From positions 1 through 58,410 of the forward strand of contig CAMDRT010000028.1 of assembly GCA_945906815.1 (NCBI GenBank): a stretch of 58,410 bases of DNA. Reading direction: 5' to 3'. Position 1 is the stretch's first letter. Each line of letters starts with the position of its first letter. Made by a program: the position numbers and the translations under genes. The DNA comes from Bordetella parapertussis (GTDB lineage Bacteria; Pseudomonadota; Gammaproteobacteria; Burkholderiales; SG8-41). Under the pieces are notes generated by a model. The model was not told the origin of the DNA. It did no database searches and was given only the letters and a program-made list of their open reading frames with translations. Below are positions 35,010 through 43,344 of the stretch, piece by piece.

Positions 35010-37724
35010 TTGCCACCCGAACAACCCCGTAACGCACCGCCACCGCTAGAGGTGGACGCCGCGGTCGAGCGCGCGCGAAATTTCAGCCGCTATCTGGAGC
35101 GGCTGCTCACCGCAACGCCGCAGCTGCTCGAAGACATAGACCTGCGCGCACCTTGCACAGTTCGCCTCAACCATACGCCCGCCCGCAATAAAGCCGAGTT
35201 TTATCGCGCGCTGCGCCAACTGCGCCGCCGCACCCTGGCCACGCTTATCGTACGCGATCTCGCCGGCTGGGCCGACCTGGCGGAGGTCACGCAGACCATG
35301 ACACGGCTTGCTGAGCATAGCATTCACGCCGCGCTCGAATGGATCACTGCGGATGTTGCCGCCAGCACCGGCACCCCGCGCAACGCCGCGGGTGTAGCGC
35401 AGCACATGATCGTGCTCGGCATGGGTAAACTCGGCGGCGCGGAACTCAATGTGTCATCCGACGTCGATCTGGTTTTCGTCTACCCCGAAGACGGTGATAC
35501 CGATGGCGCGCGGGTGGTGAGCAACCACGAATATTTCTCCCGCGTGGGCCGCGCGCTGATCGCAGCCCTGGGAGAGATCACCGAAGACGGCTTCGTATTC
35601 CGCGTCGATATGCGTCTGCGGCCGTACGGTGATAGCGGACCGCTCGCGGTGAGCTTTGAGATGCTGGAAAATTATTTGATCACACAGGGACGCGAGTGGG
35701 AACGTTATGCGTGGATCAAGGCGCGCGCACTGCAGGGCACAAGCGCCGGCACGCAAACGCTGATGGCGCTGGTACGGCCATTCATCTACCGTCGCCATCT
35801 CGACTACAGTGCATTTGCCTCGATGCGCGACTTGCACCAGCAGATCCGCCGCGAGGTCGAGCGCCGTGAGCGTGCCGGCGACATCAAGCTCGGCCGCGGC
35901 GGGATACGCGAAATCGAATTTATCGCGCAACTGTTTCAATTGATACGCGGCGGACACGATGCAGCACTGCGCCGCCAGCCCACGCTCGAGGTGCTGGCGC
36001 TGGTGGCCGAGCGCGGTTTGCTGCCTGCAGCGGCGGTCACGGAATTGGCAGCAGCGTATGTTTTTCTGAGAAATCTGGAACACCGTTTGCAATACCTCGA
36101 TGATCAGCAAACCCACACGCTGCCGACGCACACGGAAAATCAACAGCGTGTCGCCCGCAGCATGGGCTACGCGGACTACGCTAGCTTGCGCCATGCCCTG
36201 AAGCGGCATCGCGACACTGTGGCACGACATTTCGATGCCCTGTTCACCCAGGCGCCGGCCGCCCAACATGCGCTGGCGCCGTTATGGACCCATAGCGGCG
36301 ATGCGGCAGCGTGCACCGCCAGTCTAGGTGCACTTGGTTTTAAGCGTGCCGCTGGGTTGCAGTCGCGCATCGCGCGCCTGCACGACTCCGCGCGCTACCG
36401 CCAAATGCCTGCCACCAGCCAATCGCGCTTTGACCGGTTGCTGCCGCTCACCATTGAAAGCGCGGCAGCCGGCGCCAACCCGGACGCCGATGTCACGCTG
36501 GAACGGCTGCTGGTATTTCTTGAAGGCATCAGCCGCCGCGAATCCTATCTCGCCTTGCTTGAAGAGTATCCGCAGGCACGCAGCCAACTCACCGCGTTAA
36601 TGCGCGCCAGCCCGTGGGTGGCGCAGTACCTGACGCAACACCCGATACTGCTGGATGAACTGCTCGACCCGCGCACGCTGCACACGCCGCCCGACTGGCC
36701 GGCGCTGGCAGCGCAGTTGCGCGCTACGATCAACGGCGCCGAGGATGACAGCGAAAAGCAGATGGACGTGCTGCGCCACTTCAAGCACGCGCAAAGCTTG
36801 CGCCTGGTAGCGCAGGATCTGGCGGGCGCGTTGCCGCTGGAAACGCTGAGCGATCATTTGTCCGATCTGGCCAGCGTGGTGCTGGCCGAAACGGTACGCC
36901 TGGCGTGGCTGGGCGTGCGTCAGCGCCAGCGCCCGGCGCCCGCCTTCGCCGTGATTGGTTACGGCAAACTCGGCGGCCAGGAACTGGGCTATGCGTCCGA
37001 TCTGGATCTGGTTTTTTTACACGATGATGAGGCGCCGGATGGCGCCGAGGCGGTCGAAAATTACGTGCGTCTGGCGCAACGCATCAACACCTGGCTCGCC
37101 AGCACCACTGCCGCCGGACTGCTGTACGAAACCGACCTGCGGCTGCGGCCCGACGGCGCCAGCGGTTTACTGGCATGCAATGTCAAGGCGTTTCGCGACT
37201 ATCAGCAAGGGCAAGCCTGGGTGTGGGAGCATCAGGCGCTGACCCGCGCGCGCTTTGTTGCGGGTGACCCCGCCGTCGGCGCGCAATTTGAATCCATACG
37301 CAGCGCGCTGCTGCGGCGCCCGCGCGAGCGCGCGTCGCTGCGCGCCGAGGTGGCCGCGATGCGCGAGAAAATACATGCCGCGCATCCCAACAGCAGCGGC
37401 CTGTTTGACGTCAAGCACGAACGCGGTGGCATTGTTGACGTGGAGTTTATGGTGCAGTATCTGGTGCTGGGGTATGCCCATGAACACCCCGAACTCACTG
37501 CCAATATCGGCAACCTCGCGTTGTTGAAACTGGCCGCGCAAATCGGCTTGATCCCGGCAGCCGGCGCGCACGCGGCGCAGCAGGCGTATCGCGGGTGGCG
37601 GCAAACCCAGCACACGCTGCGTTTACAGGGCGAGCGTTACGCGCGGGTGGCGGCCGGGCCGGTCGCCGCGCACGCCGCCGCGGTAGGTGATTTGTGGCAC
37701 AGCGTATTCGGCCAGCCGCGGTAA
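35010..37724 (+). CDS. glnE: Glutamine synthetase adenylyltransferase / adenylyl-removing enzyme
   Basis: 904 residues with the two nucleotidyltransferase halves of GlnE. The N-terminal (de-adenylating) half has GMGKLGGAELNVSSDVDLVF at about residue 137 and the C-terminal (adenylating) half has IGYGKLGGQELGYASDLDLVF at about 648; regulatory helical domains lie between and after. It switches glutamine synthetase off or on by adenylylating a tyrosine in response to PII. The only early start is TTG at 35010: a TAG closes the frame at 34992-34994 and no ATG or GTG lies between. The ribosome site is weak, so synthesis may be low. It is divergent from yhdP. Confidence 0.95.
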   Translation: MPPEQPRNAPPPLEVDAAVERARNFSRYLERLLTATPQLLEDIDLRAPCTVRLNHTPARNKAEFYRALRQLRRRTLATLIVRDLAGWADLAEVTQTMTRLAEHSIHAALEWITADVAASTGTPRNAAGVAQHMIVLGMGKLGGAELNVSSDVDLVFVYPEDGDTDGARVVSNHEYFSRVGRALIAALGEITEDGFVFRVDMRLRPYGDSGPLAVSFEMLENYLITQGREWERYAWIKARALQGTSAGTQTLMALVRPFIYRRHLDYSAFASMRDLHQQIRREVERRERAGDIKLGRGGIREIEFIAQLFQLIRGGHDAALRRQPTLEVLALVAERGLLPAAAVTELAAAYVFLRNLEHRLQYLDDQQTHTLPTHTENQQRVARSMGYADYASLRHALKRHRDTVARHFDALFTQAPAAQHALAPLWTHSGDAAACTASLGALGFKRAAGLQSRIARLHDSARYRQMPATSQSRFDRLLPLTIESAAAGANPDADVTLERLLVFLEGISRRESYLALLEEYPQARSQLTALMRASPWVAQYLTQHPILLDELLDPRTLHTPPDWPALAAQLRATINGAEDDSEKQMDVLRHFKHAQSLRLVAQDLAGALPLETLSDHLSDLASVVLAETVRLAWLGVRQRQRPAPAFAVIGYGKLGGQELGYASDLDLVFLHDDEAPDGAEAVENYVRLAQRINTWLASTTAAGLLYETDLRLRPDGASGLLACNVKAFRDYQQGQAWVWEHQALTRARFVAGDPAVGAQFESIRSALLRRPRERASLRAEVAAMREKIHAAHPNSSGLFDVKHERGGIVDVEFMVQYLVLGYAHEHPELTANIGNLALLKLAAQIGLIPAAGAHAAQQAYRGWRQTQHTLRLQGERYARVAAGPVAAHAAAVGDLWHSVFGQPR

Positions 37725-37730
37725 CCGCAA

Positions 37731-37790
37731 CGCGGAACACACGGAAAAATTCCGCACCTTGCTGTTTCCGCGTATTCCGTGTGTTCCGTG
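37731..37790. repeat. Inverted repeat after glnE
   Basis: Arms 37731-37746 and 37775-37790 (CGCGGAACACACGGAA against its complement) pair at 15 of 16 positions with a 28-base loop. It is a candidate terminator for glnE without a T-run, or a dispersed extragenic repeat. Confidence 0.6.
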
Positions 37791-37856
37791 GTAAATCGCC
37801 TTTAAGACAGCGCCACTGAACTCTGAGGTCTCTGTGGCTAAGCGCTTTTTCTGGGT

Positions 37857-37862
37857 TAAAAT
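37857..37862 (+). promoter_or_regulatory. Candidate -10 box of ilvE
   Basis: TAAAAT in GGGTTAAAATAG, 38 bases before the ilvE ATG. The -35 region is unclear. Confidence 0.35.
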
Positions 37863-37900
37863 AGCCCCTCAACTTTACATGTTTTTACAGGAACAGCACC

Positions 37901-38827
37901 ATGTCGATGGCGGATCGTGACGGGCATATCTGGTATGACGGCAAACTCGTGCCTTGGCGCAATGCCACCACCCATGTGCTTACGCACTCGCTGCATTACG
38001 GCCTCGCGGTATTCGAAGGCGTGCGCGCCTACAATACGGTCGGCGGCACAGCGATTTTCCGCTTGCGAGAGCACACCCAGCGGCTGCTCAACTCGGCGCA
38101 CATCTATTTGATGAAAATCCCCTATAGCATCGACACCCTGATGGCGGCGCAAAAAGAAGTGGTGCGTGTCAACAAGCTGGAGTCGTGCTATCTGCGCCCG
38201 ATTGCGTTTTACGGCTCCGAGAAGATGGGTGTATCGCCCAAGGGCAACACCGTGCATGTGGCGATCGCGGCGTGGCCGTGGGGTGCGTACCTCGGCGCCG
38301 ATGCCATTGAAAAAGGCATCCGCGTTAAAACATCCTCCTACGCGCGGCACCATGTCAACGTATCGATGACCCGCGCCAAAGTATCCGCCACCTACGCCAA
38401 TTCGATACTCGCCAATCTCGAAGCTACCGAACATGGTTACGACGAAGGCCTGCTGCTGGATGTGGATGGTTTTGTCGCCGAAGGTTCCGGCGAAAATCTG
38501 TTCATGGTCAAAGATGGCAAGATTTACGAGCCGGAATTGACCAGCGCACTGATCGGCATCACCCGCGATTCCATCATCACGCTGGCGCAGGACATGGGTT
38601 ACACGGTCAGCGCAAAACGTATTACACGCGACGACCTATACATTGCCGACGAGGCTTTTTTTACCGGCACCGCGGCTGAAGTCACGCCCATACGCGAAGT
38701 CGATGGCCGCGCCATCGGCAGCGGACAGCGCGGGCCGCTTACCACCCGGCTGCAGCAGGCGTTCTTCGATTGCGTCAACGGCAAGTCGCAAAAACACGCC
38801 GACTGGCTGTCACCGGTCGCGGCTTAA
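37901..38827 (+). CDS. ilvE: Branched-chain amino acid aminotransferase
   Basis: 308 residues, class IV aminotransferase. The start region DGHIWYDGKLVPWRNATTHVLTHSLHYGLAVFEG, the PLP lysine in TRAKVSATYANS, and GFVAEGSGENLFMVKDG are diagnostic. The enzyme moves the amino group between glutamate and the 2-oxo acids of leucine, isoleucine and valine. AGGAAC lies 7 bases before ATG 37901; a second ATG three codons later is possible. The zinc-finger gene follows after 8 bp, so the two share a transcript. The length is standard. Confidence 0.96.
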   Translation: MSMADRDGHIWYDGKLVPWRNATTHVLTHSLHYGLAVFEGVRAYNTVGGTAIFRLREHTQRLLNSAHIYLMKIPYSIDTLMAAQKEVVRVNKLESCYLRPIAFYGSEKMGVSPKGNTVHVAIAAWPWGAYLGADAIEKGIRVKTSSYARHHVNVSMTRAKVSATYANSILANLEATEHGYDEGLLLDVDGFVAEGSGENLFMVKDGKIYEPELTSALIGITRDSIITLAQDMGYTVSAKRITRDDLYIADEAFFTGTAAEVTPIREVDGRAIGSGQRGPLTTRLQQAFFDCVNGKSQKHADWLSPVAA

Positions 38828-38835
38828 ACGCAGCC

Positions 38836-39039
38836 ATGACGGAACAAACCGACAATAAATCACGGCACATCGAGGTCACCGCGGCTGATCTGCCGCTGCA
38901 CTGCCCGACGCCTTCGATGCTGTTGTGGAATGCGCATCCGCGGGTGTTCATGCCCATCGAAAAAACCGGTGTAGCGCTGTGTCCTTATTGCGGCACCACC
39001 TACACCCTGGTGGGCGGGCCGGCCAAGGCTGGACACTGA
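38836..39039 (+). CDS. Zinc-finger domain-containing protein (CHCC type)
   Basis: 67 residues starting MTEQTDNKSRHIEV. The metal ligands are in LPLHCPTPSMLLWN, AHPRVFMPIE and LCPYCGTTY, the C-H-C-C pattern of the zf-CHCC family that includes the NDUFS6 subunit of mitochondrial complex I. The bacterial function is not well defined. It is usually found next to ilvE and waaF in related genomes, as here (8 bp after ilvE). The C-terminus is only a few residues past the last cysteine. Confidence 0.88.
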   Translation: MTEQTDNKSRHIEVTAADLPLHCPTPSMLLWNAHPRVFMPIEKTGVALCPYCGTTYTLVGGPAKAGH

Positions 39040-39055
39040 GGGGGTTCAGAGTTGG

Positions 39056-39107
39056 GCGTTGAGAGTCGAGAGTAACCCCCAGCGACGTCGCTCTCAACTC
39101 TCAACAC
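39056..39107. repeat. Inverted repeat between zinc-finger gene and waaF
   Basis: Arms 39056-39073 and 39090-39107 (GCGTTGAGAGTCGAGAGT against its complement) pair at 15 of 18 positions. The hairpin fills most of the 80-bp gap and ends 12 bases before waaF, so it may affect waaF expression. Confidence 0.6.
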
Positions 39108-39119
39108 TAAACAATCCCA

Positions 39120-40130
39120 ATGCGAATTCTCATCGTCGCCCCATCCTGGGTCGGCGACACGGTACTGGCGCAACCGATGTTCAGGCTGCTGCACCAGCGC
39201 CACGCGAATCTCACGCTCGATGTGCTCGCCCCGCCGTGGACGCTGCCATTGCTCGCGCGCATGCCCGAAGTGCGCCGTGGCATAGTGGCGCGCTTCGGTC
39301 ACGGCGAGCTTAAATTCGCCGAGCGCCGGCGGCTGGCGCACGAACTGCAAGCCGAACATTACGACCAGGCGATTGTGTTGCCGAACTCATTGAAGTCGGC
39401 GTTGATTCCACTGCTGGCGAAAATTCCGTTGCGCACCGGCTTTCGCGGTGAAATGCGCTATGGCTTGTTAAATGACATGCGCCATCTCGATGCCCGCGCA
39501 CAGCCAAAAATGGTGCAGCGTTTCGCACTACTGGCATTGGCTCGCGGCGCGGCTTTGCCCAGCCCGTTGCCTGCCCCGGCATTATCCGTCGACACGAAAA
39601 ATGCAAAACAACTCGTTAAAAAACAAATACTTAATCATGATTTACCGCTGGCGGTTTTTTGCCCCGGCGCAGAATACGGCCCGGCCAAGCGCTGGCCTGC
39701 TGCGTACTTCGGTGCGCTCGCCAAGCAGGCAGCACAGGCAGGGTACGCGGTAGGGTTGATCGGCTCGCCGAAGGACATGAGCATCGGCGACGACATCGTG
39801 CGCGCGAGCGATGGCGCCTGCGTCAACCTGTGCGGTAAAACTTCGCTCGAGGACGCGATAGATTTAATCAGCGGCGCGGCACTGGTGGTCACCAACGATT
39901 CGGGATTGATGCACATTGCGGCTGCGCTCGAGCGACCGACGTTGGCGCTCTACGGTTCCAGCAGCCCGGCATTCACGCCCCCGCTTTCGGACAAGGCCAA
40001 ATTCATCAAGATCGACATCGCCTGCAGCCCCTGCTTCAAGCGCGAATGTCCGCTGGGGCATTTCAATTGCATGCGGCAACTGACGCCGGCGCAGGTGTGG
40101 GCTGAGGTGCAGCTTTTGAAAGTGGGTTGA
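39120..40130 (+). CDS. waaF: ADP-heptose:LPS heptosyltransferase II
   Basis: 336 residues of glycosyltransferase family 9. MRILIVAPSWVGDTVLAQPMF at the start, CPGAEYGPAKRWPAAYFG, LVVTNDSGLMHIAAALERPTLALYG and the cysteine-rich CSPCFKRECPLGHFNCM near the end are typical of WaaF. The enzyme adds the second heptose to the inner core of lipopolysaccharide at the cytoplasmic face of the inner membrane, so the host makes heptose-containing LPS. The ATG at 39120 follows a hairpin closely and has no strong ribosome site. The order ilvE-zinc finger-waaF is a common one. Confidence 0.93.
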   Translation: MRILIVAPSWVGDTVLAQPMFRLLHQRHANLTLDVLAPPWTLPLLARMPEVRRGIVARFGHGELKFAERRRLAHELQAEHYDQAIVLPNSLKSALIPLLAKIPLRTGFRGEMRYGLLNDMRHLDARAQPKMVQRFALLALARGAALPSPLPAPALSVDTKNAKQLVKKQILNHDLPLAVFCPGAEYGPAKRWPAAYFGALAKQAAQAGYAVGLIGSPKDMSIGDDIVRASDGACVNLCGKTSLEDAIDLISGAALVVTNDSGLMHIAAALERPTLALYGSSSPAFTPPLSDKAKFIKIDIACSPCFKRECPLGHFNCMRQLTPAQVWAEVQLLKVG

Positions 40131-40224
40131 TCGGTAGCTCAACGGCAACCGCAAAGACGCCGTTTTGTGTAAAGATGCGATGATGACGTGCGCCCGGCAA
40201 ACGTGCCGGCACAGGAGGAACCCC

Positions 40225-41217
40225 GTGTATGTCGTGTTAAAAATGGTTAGCGCCGTGCTGCCGGCGTGCGCTATGGCGGCAGCCGCGCCGGCAGCAGCGC
40301 AGGCTCCGTCTGCCGCGAACTATCCCAGCAAATCCTTGCGTCTGGTGGTGCCTGCCGCTCCCGGGGGCGGCACGGACATCATCGCGCGCCTGATCGCGCA
40401 GGGCTTATTCGAAAGCTGGGGCCACAGCGTGGTGGTGGACAATCGCGGCGGCGGCGGCGGCATACCCGGTGTCACACTGGTCGCCAAGCAAGCGGCACCC
40501 GACGGCTACACCCTGCTGCTGGGCAGCGTCGGCCATCTGACCTTCGCACCCGCGATCGAGCGCAATCTGGCGTACGATCCGCGGCGTGATCTGGCACCGA
40601 TTTCGCTCGCCGCCAATCAGCCGTTTGTGATTGCCACCACGCGCACCCTGGCGGCGAATACTATCCAGGAACTGATCACGCTGGCGAAAGCCAAACCCGG
40701 AAGCATCAGCTACGGCTCCGGCGGCAGTGGTTCGTCATCGCACCTGGGCATCGAACTGCTGGCGATCCACACCGGCTTGTCGATGCTGCATGTCGCTTAC
40801 AAAGGCAGCAATCCGGCAGTCACCGCAGCCATGGCCGGTGAAATTCAGGTCGCGCTGGCGGGGCTTGCGACGCTGTTGCCTCACGTAAAAGGTAACCGCC
40901 TGAAAGCGCTCGCCGTCACCAGCGCCAAGCGCACGCACTTCGCACCGGATATTCCGGCCGTGGCCGAGTCGGTGCCGGGCTATGTGTTTGACGTGTGGTA
41001 CGGACTGGTCTACCCCGGCGGCACGCCGCGTGCGATCGTGAGCAAGGCCAGCAGCGAAATCCACAAACTGCTGGGGTCAGCCGAAGTCGGCAAGCGCTTC
41101 GCCAACGCGGGGCTGGAACCGATGACCAACACGCCCGCGGCGTTCAGCGCGATGATTGCGCAGGAAATTCCGAAGTGGCAGAAAGTGGTAAAGGAATCAA
41201 AAATAAAAGTGGAGTAG
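40225..41217 (+). CDS. Bug-family periplasmic binding protein (first of tandem pair)
   Basis: 330 residues from GTG 40225, chosen because AGGAGG at 40213-40218 lies 6 bases before it and the resulting N-terminus (MYVVLKMVSAVLPACAMAAAAPAAAQA) is a good signal peptide. The mature protein has LRLVVPAAPGGGTDIIARLIAQG, VVDNRGGGGGIPG, DGYTLLLGSVGH, LHVAYKGSNPAV and FAPDIPAVAESVPGY. The glycine-rich GGGGGIPG loop forms part of the ligand pocket. A second Bug gene follows after 16 bp. Tandem Bug genes without TctAB often arise by duplication; the two here are clearly diverged, so they may bind different solutes. Confidence 0.93.
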   Translation: MYVVLKMVSAVLPACAMAAAAPAAAQAPSAANYPSKSLRLVVPAAPGGGTDIIARLIAQGLFESWGHSVVVDNRGGGGGIPGVTLVAKQAAPDGYTLLLGSVGHLTFAPAIERNLAYDPRRDLAPISLAANQPFVIATTRTLAANTIQELITLAKAKPGSISYGSGGSGSSSHLGIELLAIHTGLSMLHVAYKGSNPAVTAAMAGEIQVALAGLATLLPHVKGNRLKALAVTSAKRTHFAPDIPAVAESVPGYVFDVWYGLVYPGGTPRAIVSKASSEIHKLLGSAEVGKRFANAGLEPMTNTPAAFSAMIAQEIPKWQKVVKESKIKVE

Positions 41218-41233
41218 TCAAAGGAGGCGTTCG

Positions 41234-42190
41234 ATGAAGACCCTGTATGCGCTGTGCGCCTGTGTTTTATTATGCGCCGCCGCGCCCGCCAGCATGGCAC
41301 AGAAATATCCCACCAGGCCGATACGGCTGATCTCGCCGTTCTCGCCCGGCGGCGGCACTGACATCCTGTCGCGCGTGATCGGCCCGCGGGTATCCGCGGT
41401 GATCGGCCAGCCGATAGTGGTGGATAACCGGCCCGGCGCCGGCGGCGCGCTCGGCGCCGAGATCACCGCAAAATCCGAACCCGATGGCTATACTTTTATC
41501 ACTGTGTCCAGCAGCTACGCAGCAAATTCTGCGTATCACAAGCTGTCGTACGATCCTGTCTACGGCATCCAGCCGGTGATTCTGCTCGGCACTACCGGAC
41601 TGTTGCTGGTCACGCATCCATCGCTGCCCGCAAAAAGCGTCCGGGAACTCATAGACTACGCGAAAAATAATCCCGGCAAGATCAACTACGCAACGGTCGG
41701 CGTCGGCAGCGTCACCCATCTGACGCATGAACTGTTCAACCTCGAAGCGAAAATCAATACCGTGCATATCCCATTCAAGGGCGGTGCACCAGCCTTGCTC
41801 GGGGTTATCGGTAACGAAGCGCAGATCTCGTCGATCAGCATCGTACCCACGCTACCGCATCTGAAAGGCGGACGCCTGCGCGCCCTCGGCATCACCACTG
41901 CCAAACGCTCGCCGCTGCTGCCTGACATGCCGAGCATCAGCGAAACGGTTCCCGGTTTCGACGTGCCACACTGGTACGCCATCTGGGGCCCCAAAGGCAT
42001 ACCCAGGGACATCGTCGCACTGTGGAACCGCGAAGTCGCCAAAGTGCTGCTGACCGAGGAAATGACCAAACAAATGCGCGCCGAAGGCCTGGAAACCGCT
42101 GGCGGGCCGCCCGAACAATTTTTAAATGTGCTCAAACCCACCGTTGAACGCTGGCGGCGCGTGGTCAAGGAAGCGAAGATTGCGGGTTGA
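41234..42190 (+). CDS. Bug-family periplasmic binding protein (second of tandem pair)
   Basis: 318 residues. Signal peptide MKTLYALCACVLLCAAAPASMA, then QKYPTRPIRLISPFSPGGGTDILSR, VVDNRPGAGGALGAE, EPDGYTFITVSSSYAA, VHIPFKGGAPAL and LPDMPSISETVPGFD. AAGGAGG 5 bases before ATG 41234 is a very strong ribosome site. The gap to the upstream Bug gene is 16 bp, so both are one transcript. After its stop comes a 551-bp gene-free stretch filled by two copies of a 210-bp element. Confidence 0.93.
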   Translation: MKTLYALCACVLLCAAAPASMAQKYPTRPIRLISPFSPGGGTDILSRVIGPRVSAVIGQPIVVDNRPGAGGALGAEITAKSEPDGYTFITVSSSYAANSAYHKLSYDPVYGIQPVILLGTTGLLLVTHPSLPAKSVRELIDYAKNNPGKINYATVGVGSVTHLTHELFNLEAKINTVHIPFKGGAPALLGVIGNEAQISSISIVPTLPHLKGGRLRALGITTAKRSPLLPDMPSISETVPGFDVPHWYAIWGPKGIPRDIVALWNREVAKVLLTEEMTKQMRAEGLETAGGPPEQFLNVLKPTVERWRRVVKEAKIAG

Positions 42191-42279
42191 CGCGTGGCGC
42201 TGAACGCAACCTGCGCCATACGCACGAATTTCCCGTAGGTCACTTTCCCATCTTCAATCCTCTTGCTAGCCGTATGCAC

Positions 42280-42711
42280 AAGGGGTCAGTTCTTAACATT
42301 GCACCAACCTAAGTGGGTGCGCATACCGGCTGCGCCGCGCGGTCAATGCGCTGTTGCCGGCGGTGACTGAATGCTGCAAGGTTTCGCCATCGCGGATATC
42401 GAAGATTCAGCGTGAAATCGAGACCAGCACACCCTCAGCGATACTGCGCAAACTGCGAGAGAGATGCAATGTAAAGAACTGACCCTTTTCAGAACCTACG
42501 AAAGGGGTCAGTTCTTAACATTGCACCAGACTAAGTGGGTGGGCATACCTGCTGCGCCGCGCGGTCAATGCGCTGTTGCCGGCGGTGGCTGCATGCTGCA
42601 GGGTTTCGCCATCGCGGATCTCGAAGATGCAGCGTGCAATCGAGACCAGCACACCCTCAGCGATACTGCGCAAACTGCGAGAGAGATGCAATGTAAAGAA
42701 CTGACCCTTTT
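42280..42711. mobile_element. Two tandem copies of a 210-bp MITE-like element
   Basis: Copy 1 is 42280-42489 and copy 2 42502-42711, a 222-bp period with about 95% identity by eye. Each begins AAGGGGTCAGTTCTTAACAT and ends with its near complement (about 21 of 24 positions), so both copies have terminal inverted repeats. In one frame both could encode the same Arg-rich tail ending ILRKLRERCNVKN, with amino-acid differences, perhaps the remnant of a gene end. A related solitary end lies at 618-640. Similar ends are often seen near IS200/REP-type transposases, but none is in this window. Confidence 0.7.
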
Positions 42712-42741
42712 CCCACTGGCGAATGAGCGGAGACCCTCACC

Positions 42742-43005
42742 TTATTCGTAATGCGTCCACATGCGCAGCACCTTGACGGTGCGTTCCTCCTGGTAAACCT
42801 GATACACCAGCCGATGTTGAATAGTGATGCGGCGTGAATAAGCGCCCGCCAGATCACCTACCAGTTTTTCATACGGCGGTGGATTCTGGAAGGGATTCTT
42901 CTCGATGAGATCGAGAAGGCGTTGTGCTTGGGGCTTTAGCTTCGCAGACGAAATCTTTTTAGCGTCCTTGCGGGCCTGCCGCGTATAAACAACAGTCCAA
43001 CTCAC
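42742..43005 (-). CDS. YoeB/Txe-type toxin
   Basis: 87 residues: SWTVVYTRQARKDAKKI at the start, LLDLIEKNPFQNPPPYEKLVGDLAGAYSRRITIQHRLVY in the middle and the C-terminal TVKVLRMWTHYE. This is the pattern of the YoeB branch of RelE-like ribosome-dependent mRNA endonucleases, including the RRI..HRLVY core and a final aromatic/glutamate. Its ATG overlaps the antitoxin stop as ATGA. The 3' end lies 31 bp from a 210-bp element, so the module may have moved with or been trapped between repeats. Confidence 0.92.
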   Translation of the reverse strand: MSWTVVYTRQARKDAKKISSAKLKPQAQRLLDLIEKNPFQNPPPYEKLVGDLAGAYSRRITIQHRLVYQVYQEERTVKVLRMWTHYE

Positions 43006-43244
43006 CAGCCGGGCTTCTTGGCGGCTTTGGAAAGCGGCTCGGCCATGCCCTTGCGGATAGAAGCGCGCATGCCCGGCATCGACACCAGGTACAGCGTCTC
43101 CTGAATGCTGCGCCAGTCTTCCTCGGACACGAGAACCGCGTTGCTACGCTTGCCGGTAATCTGGATCGGCTCGTGCGACGCGGCAGCTTCATCAAGTAAT
43201 TGATAGAGCTTCGAGCGAGCTTGGGTGGCAGGAAGGGATGTCAT
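43002..43244 (-). CDS. YefM/Phd-type antitoxin
   Basis: 80 residues starting MTSLPATQARSKLYQLLDEAAASHEPIQITGKRSNAVLVSEEDWRSI in the family pattern (the first half is the Phd DNA-binding domain). The C-terminal half, SMPGMRASIRKGMAEPLSKAAK, is the toxin-wrapping region. It is the first gene of the module, overlapping the toxin by 4 bp, and is expected to repress its own promoter with the toxin as co-repressor. Confidence 0.92.
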   Translation of the reverse strand: MTSLPATQARSKLYQLLDEAAASHEPIQITGKRSNAVLVSEEDWRSIQETLYLVSMPGMRASIRKGMAEPLSKAAKKPGW

Positions 43245-43305
43245 GCTCTAAGCGTACGGAAAAGCGTTCGCCTTGTCAATGACCTGGTAATCGGAATAGA
43301 AGAAG

Positions 43306-43321
43306 GCGGCTCATGCCGCCC
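43306..43321 (-). terminator. Intrinsic-type terminator of the acyl-CoA dehydrogenase gene
   Basis: Read on the minus strand, GGCGGC-ATGA-GCCGCC is a perfect 6-bp GC stem followed by TTCTTCTATT, 24 bases after the dehydrogenase stop. It separates that gene from the YefM/YoeB module. Confidence 0.6.
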
Positions 43322-43344
43322 ACTGTGTGCTATCGCACTGTCCG

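Noticed and set aside
42464..42751. 95-codon frame across the 210-bp repeats
   Set aside because: Made up of the repeat itself and its junction; no protein-like conservation between the copies in this frame.
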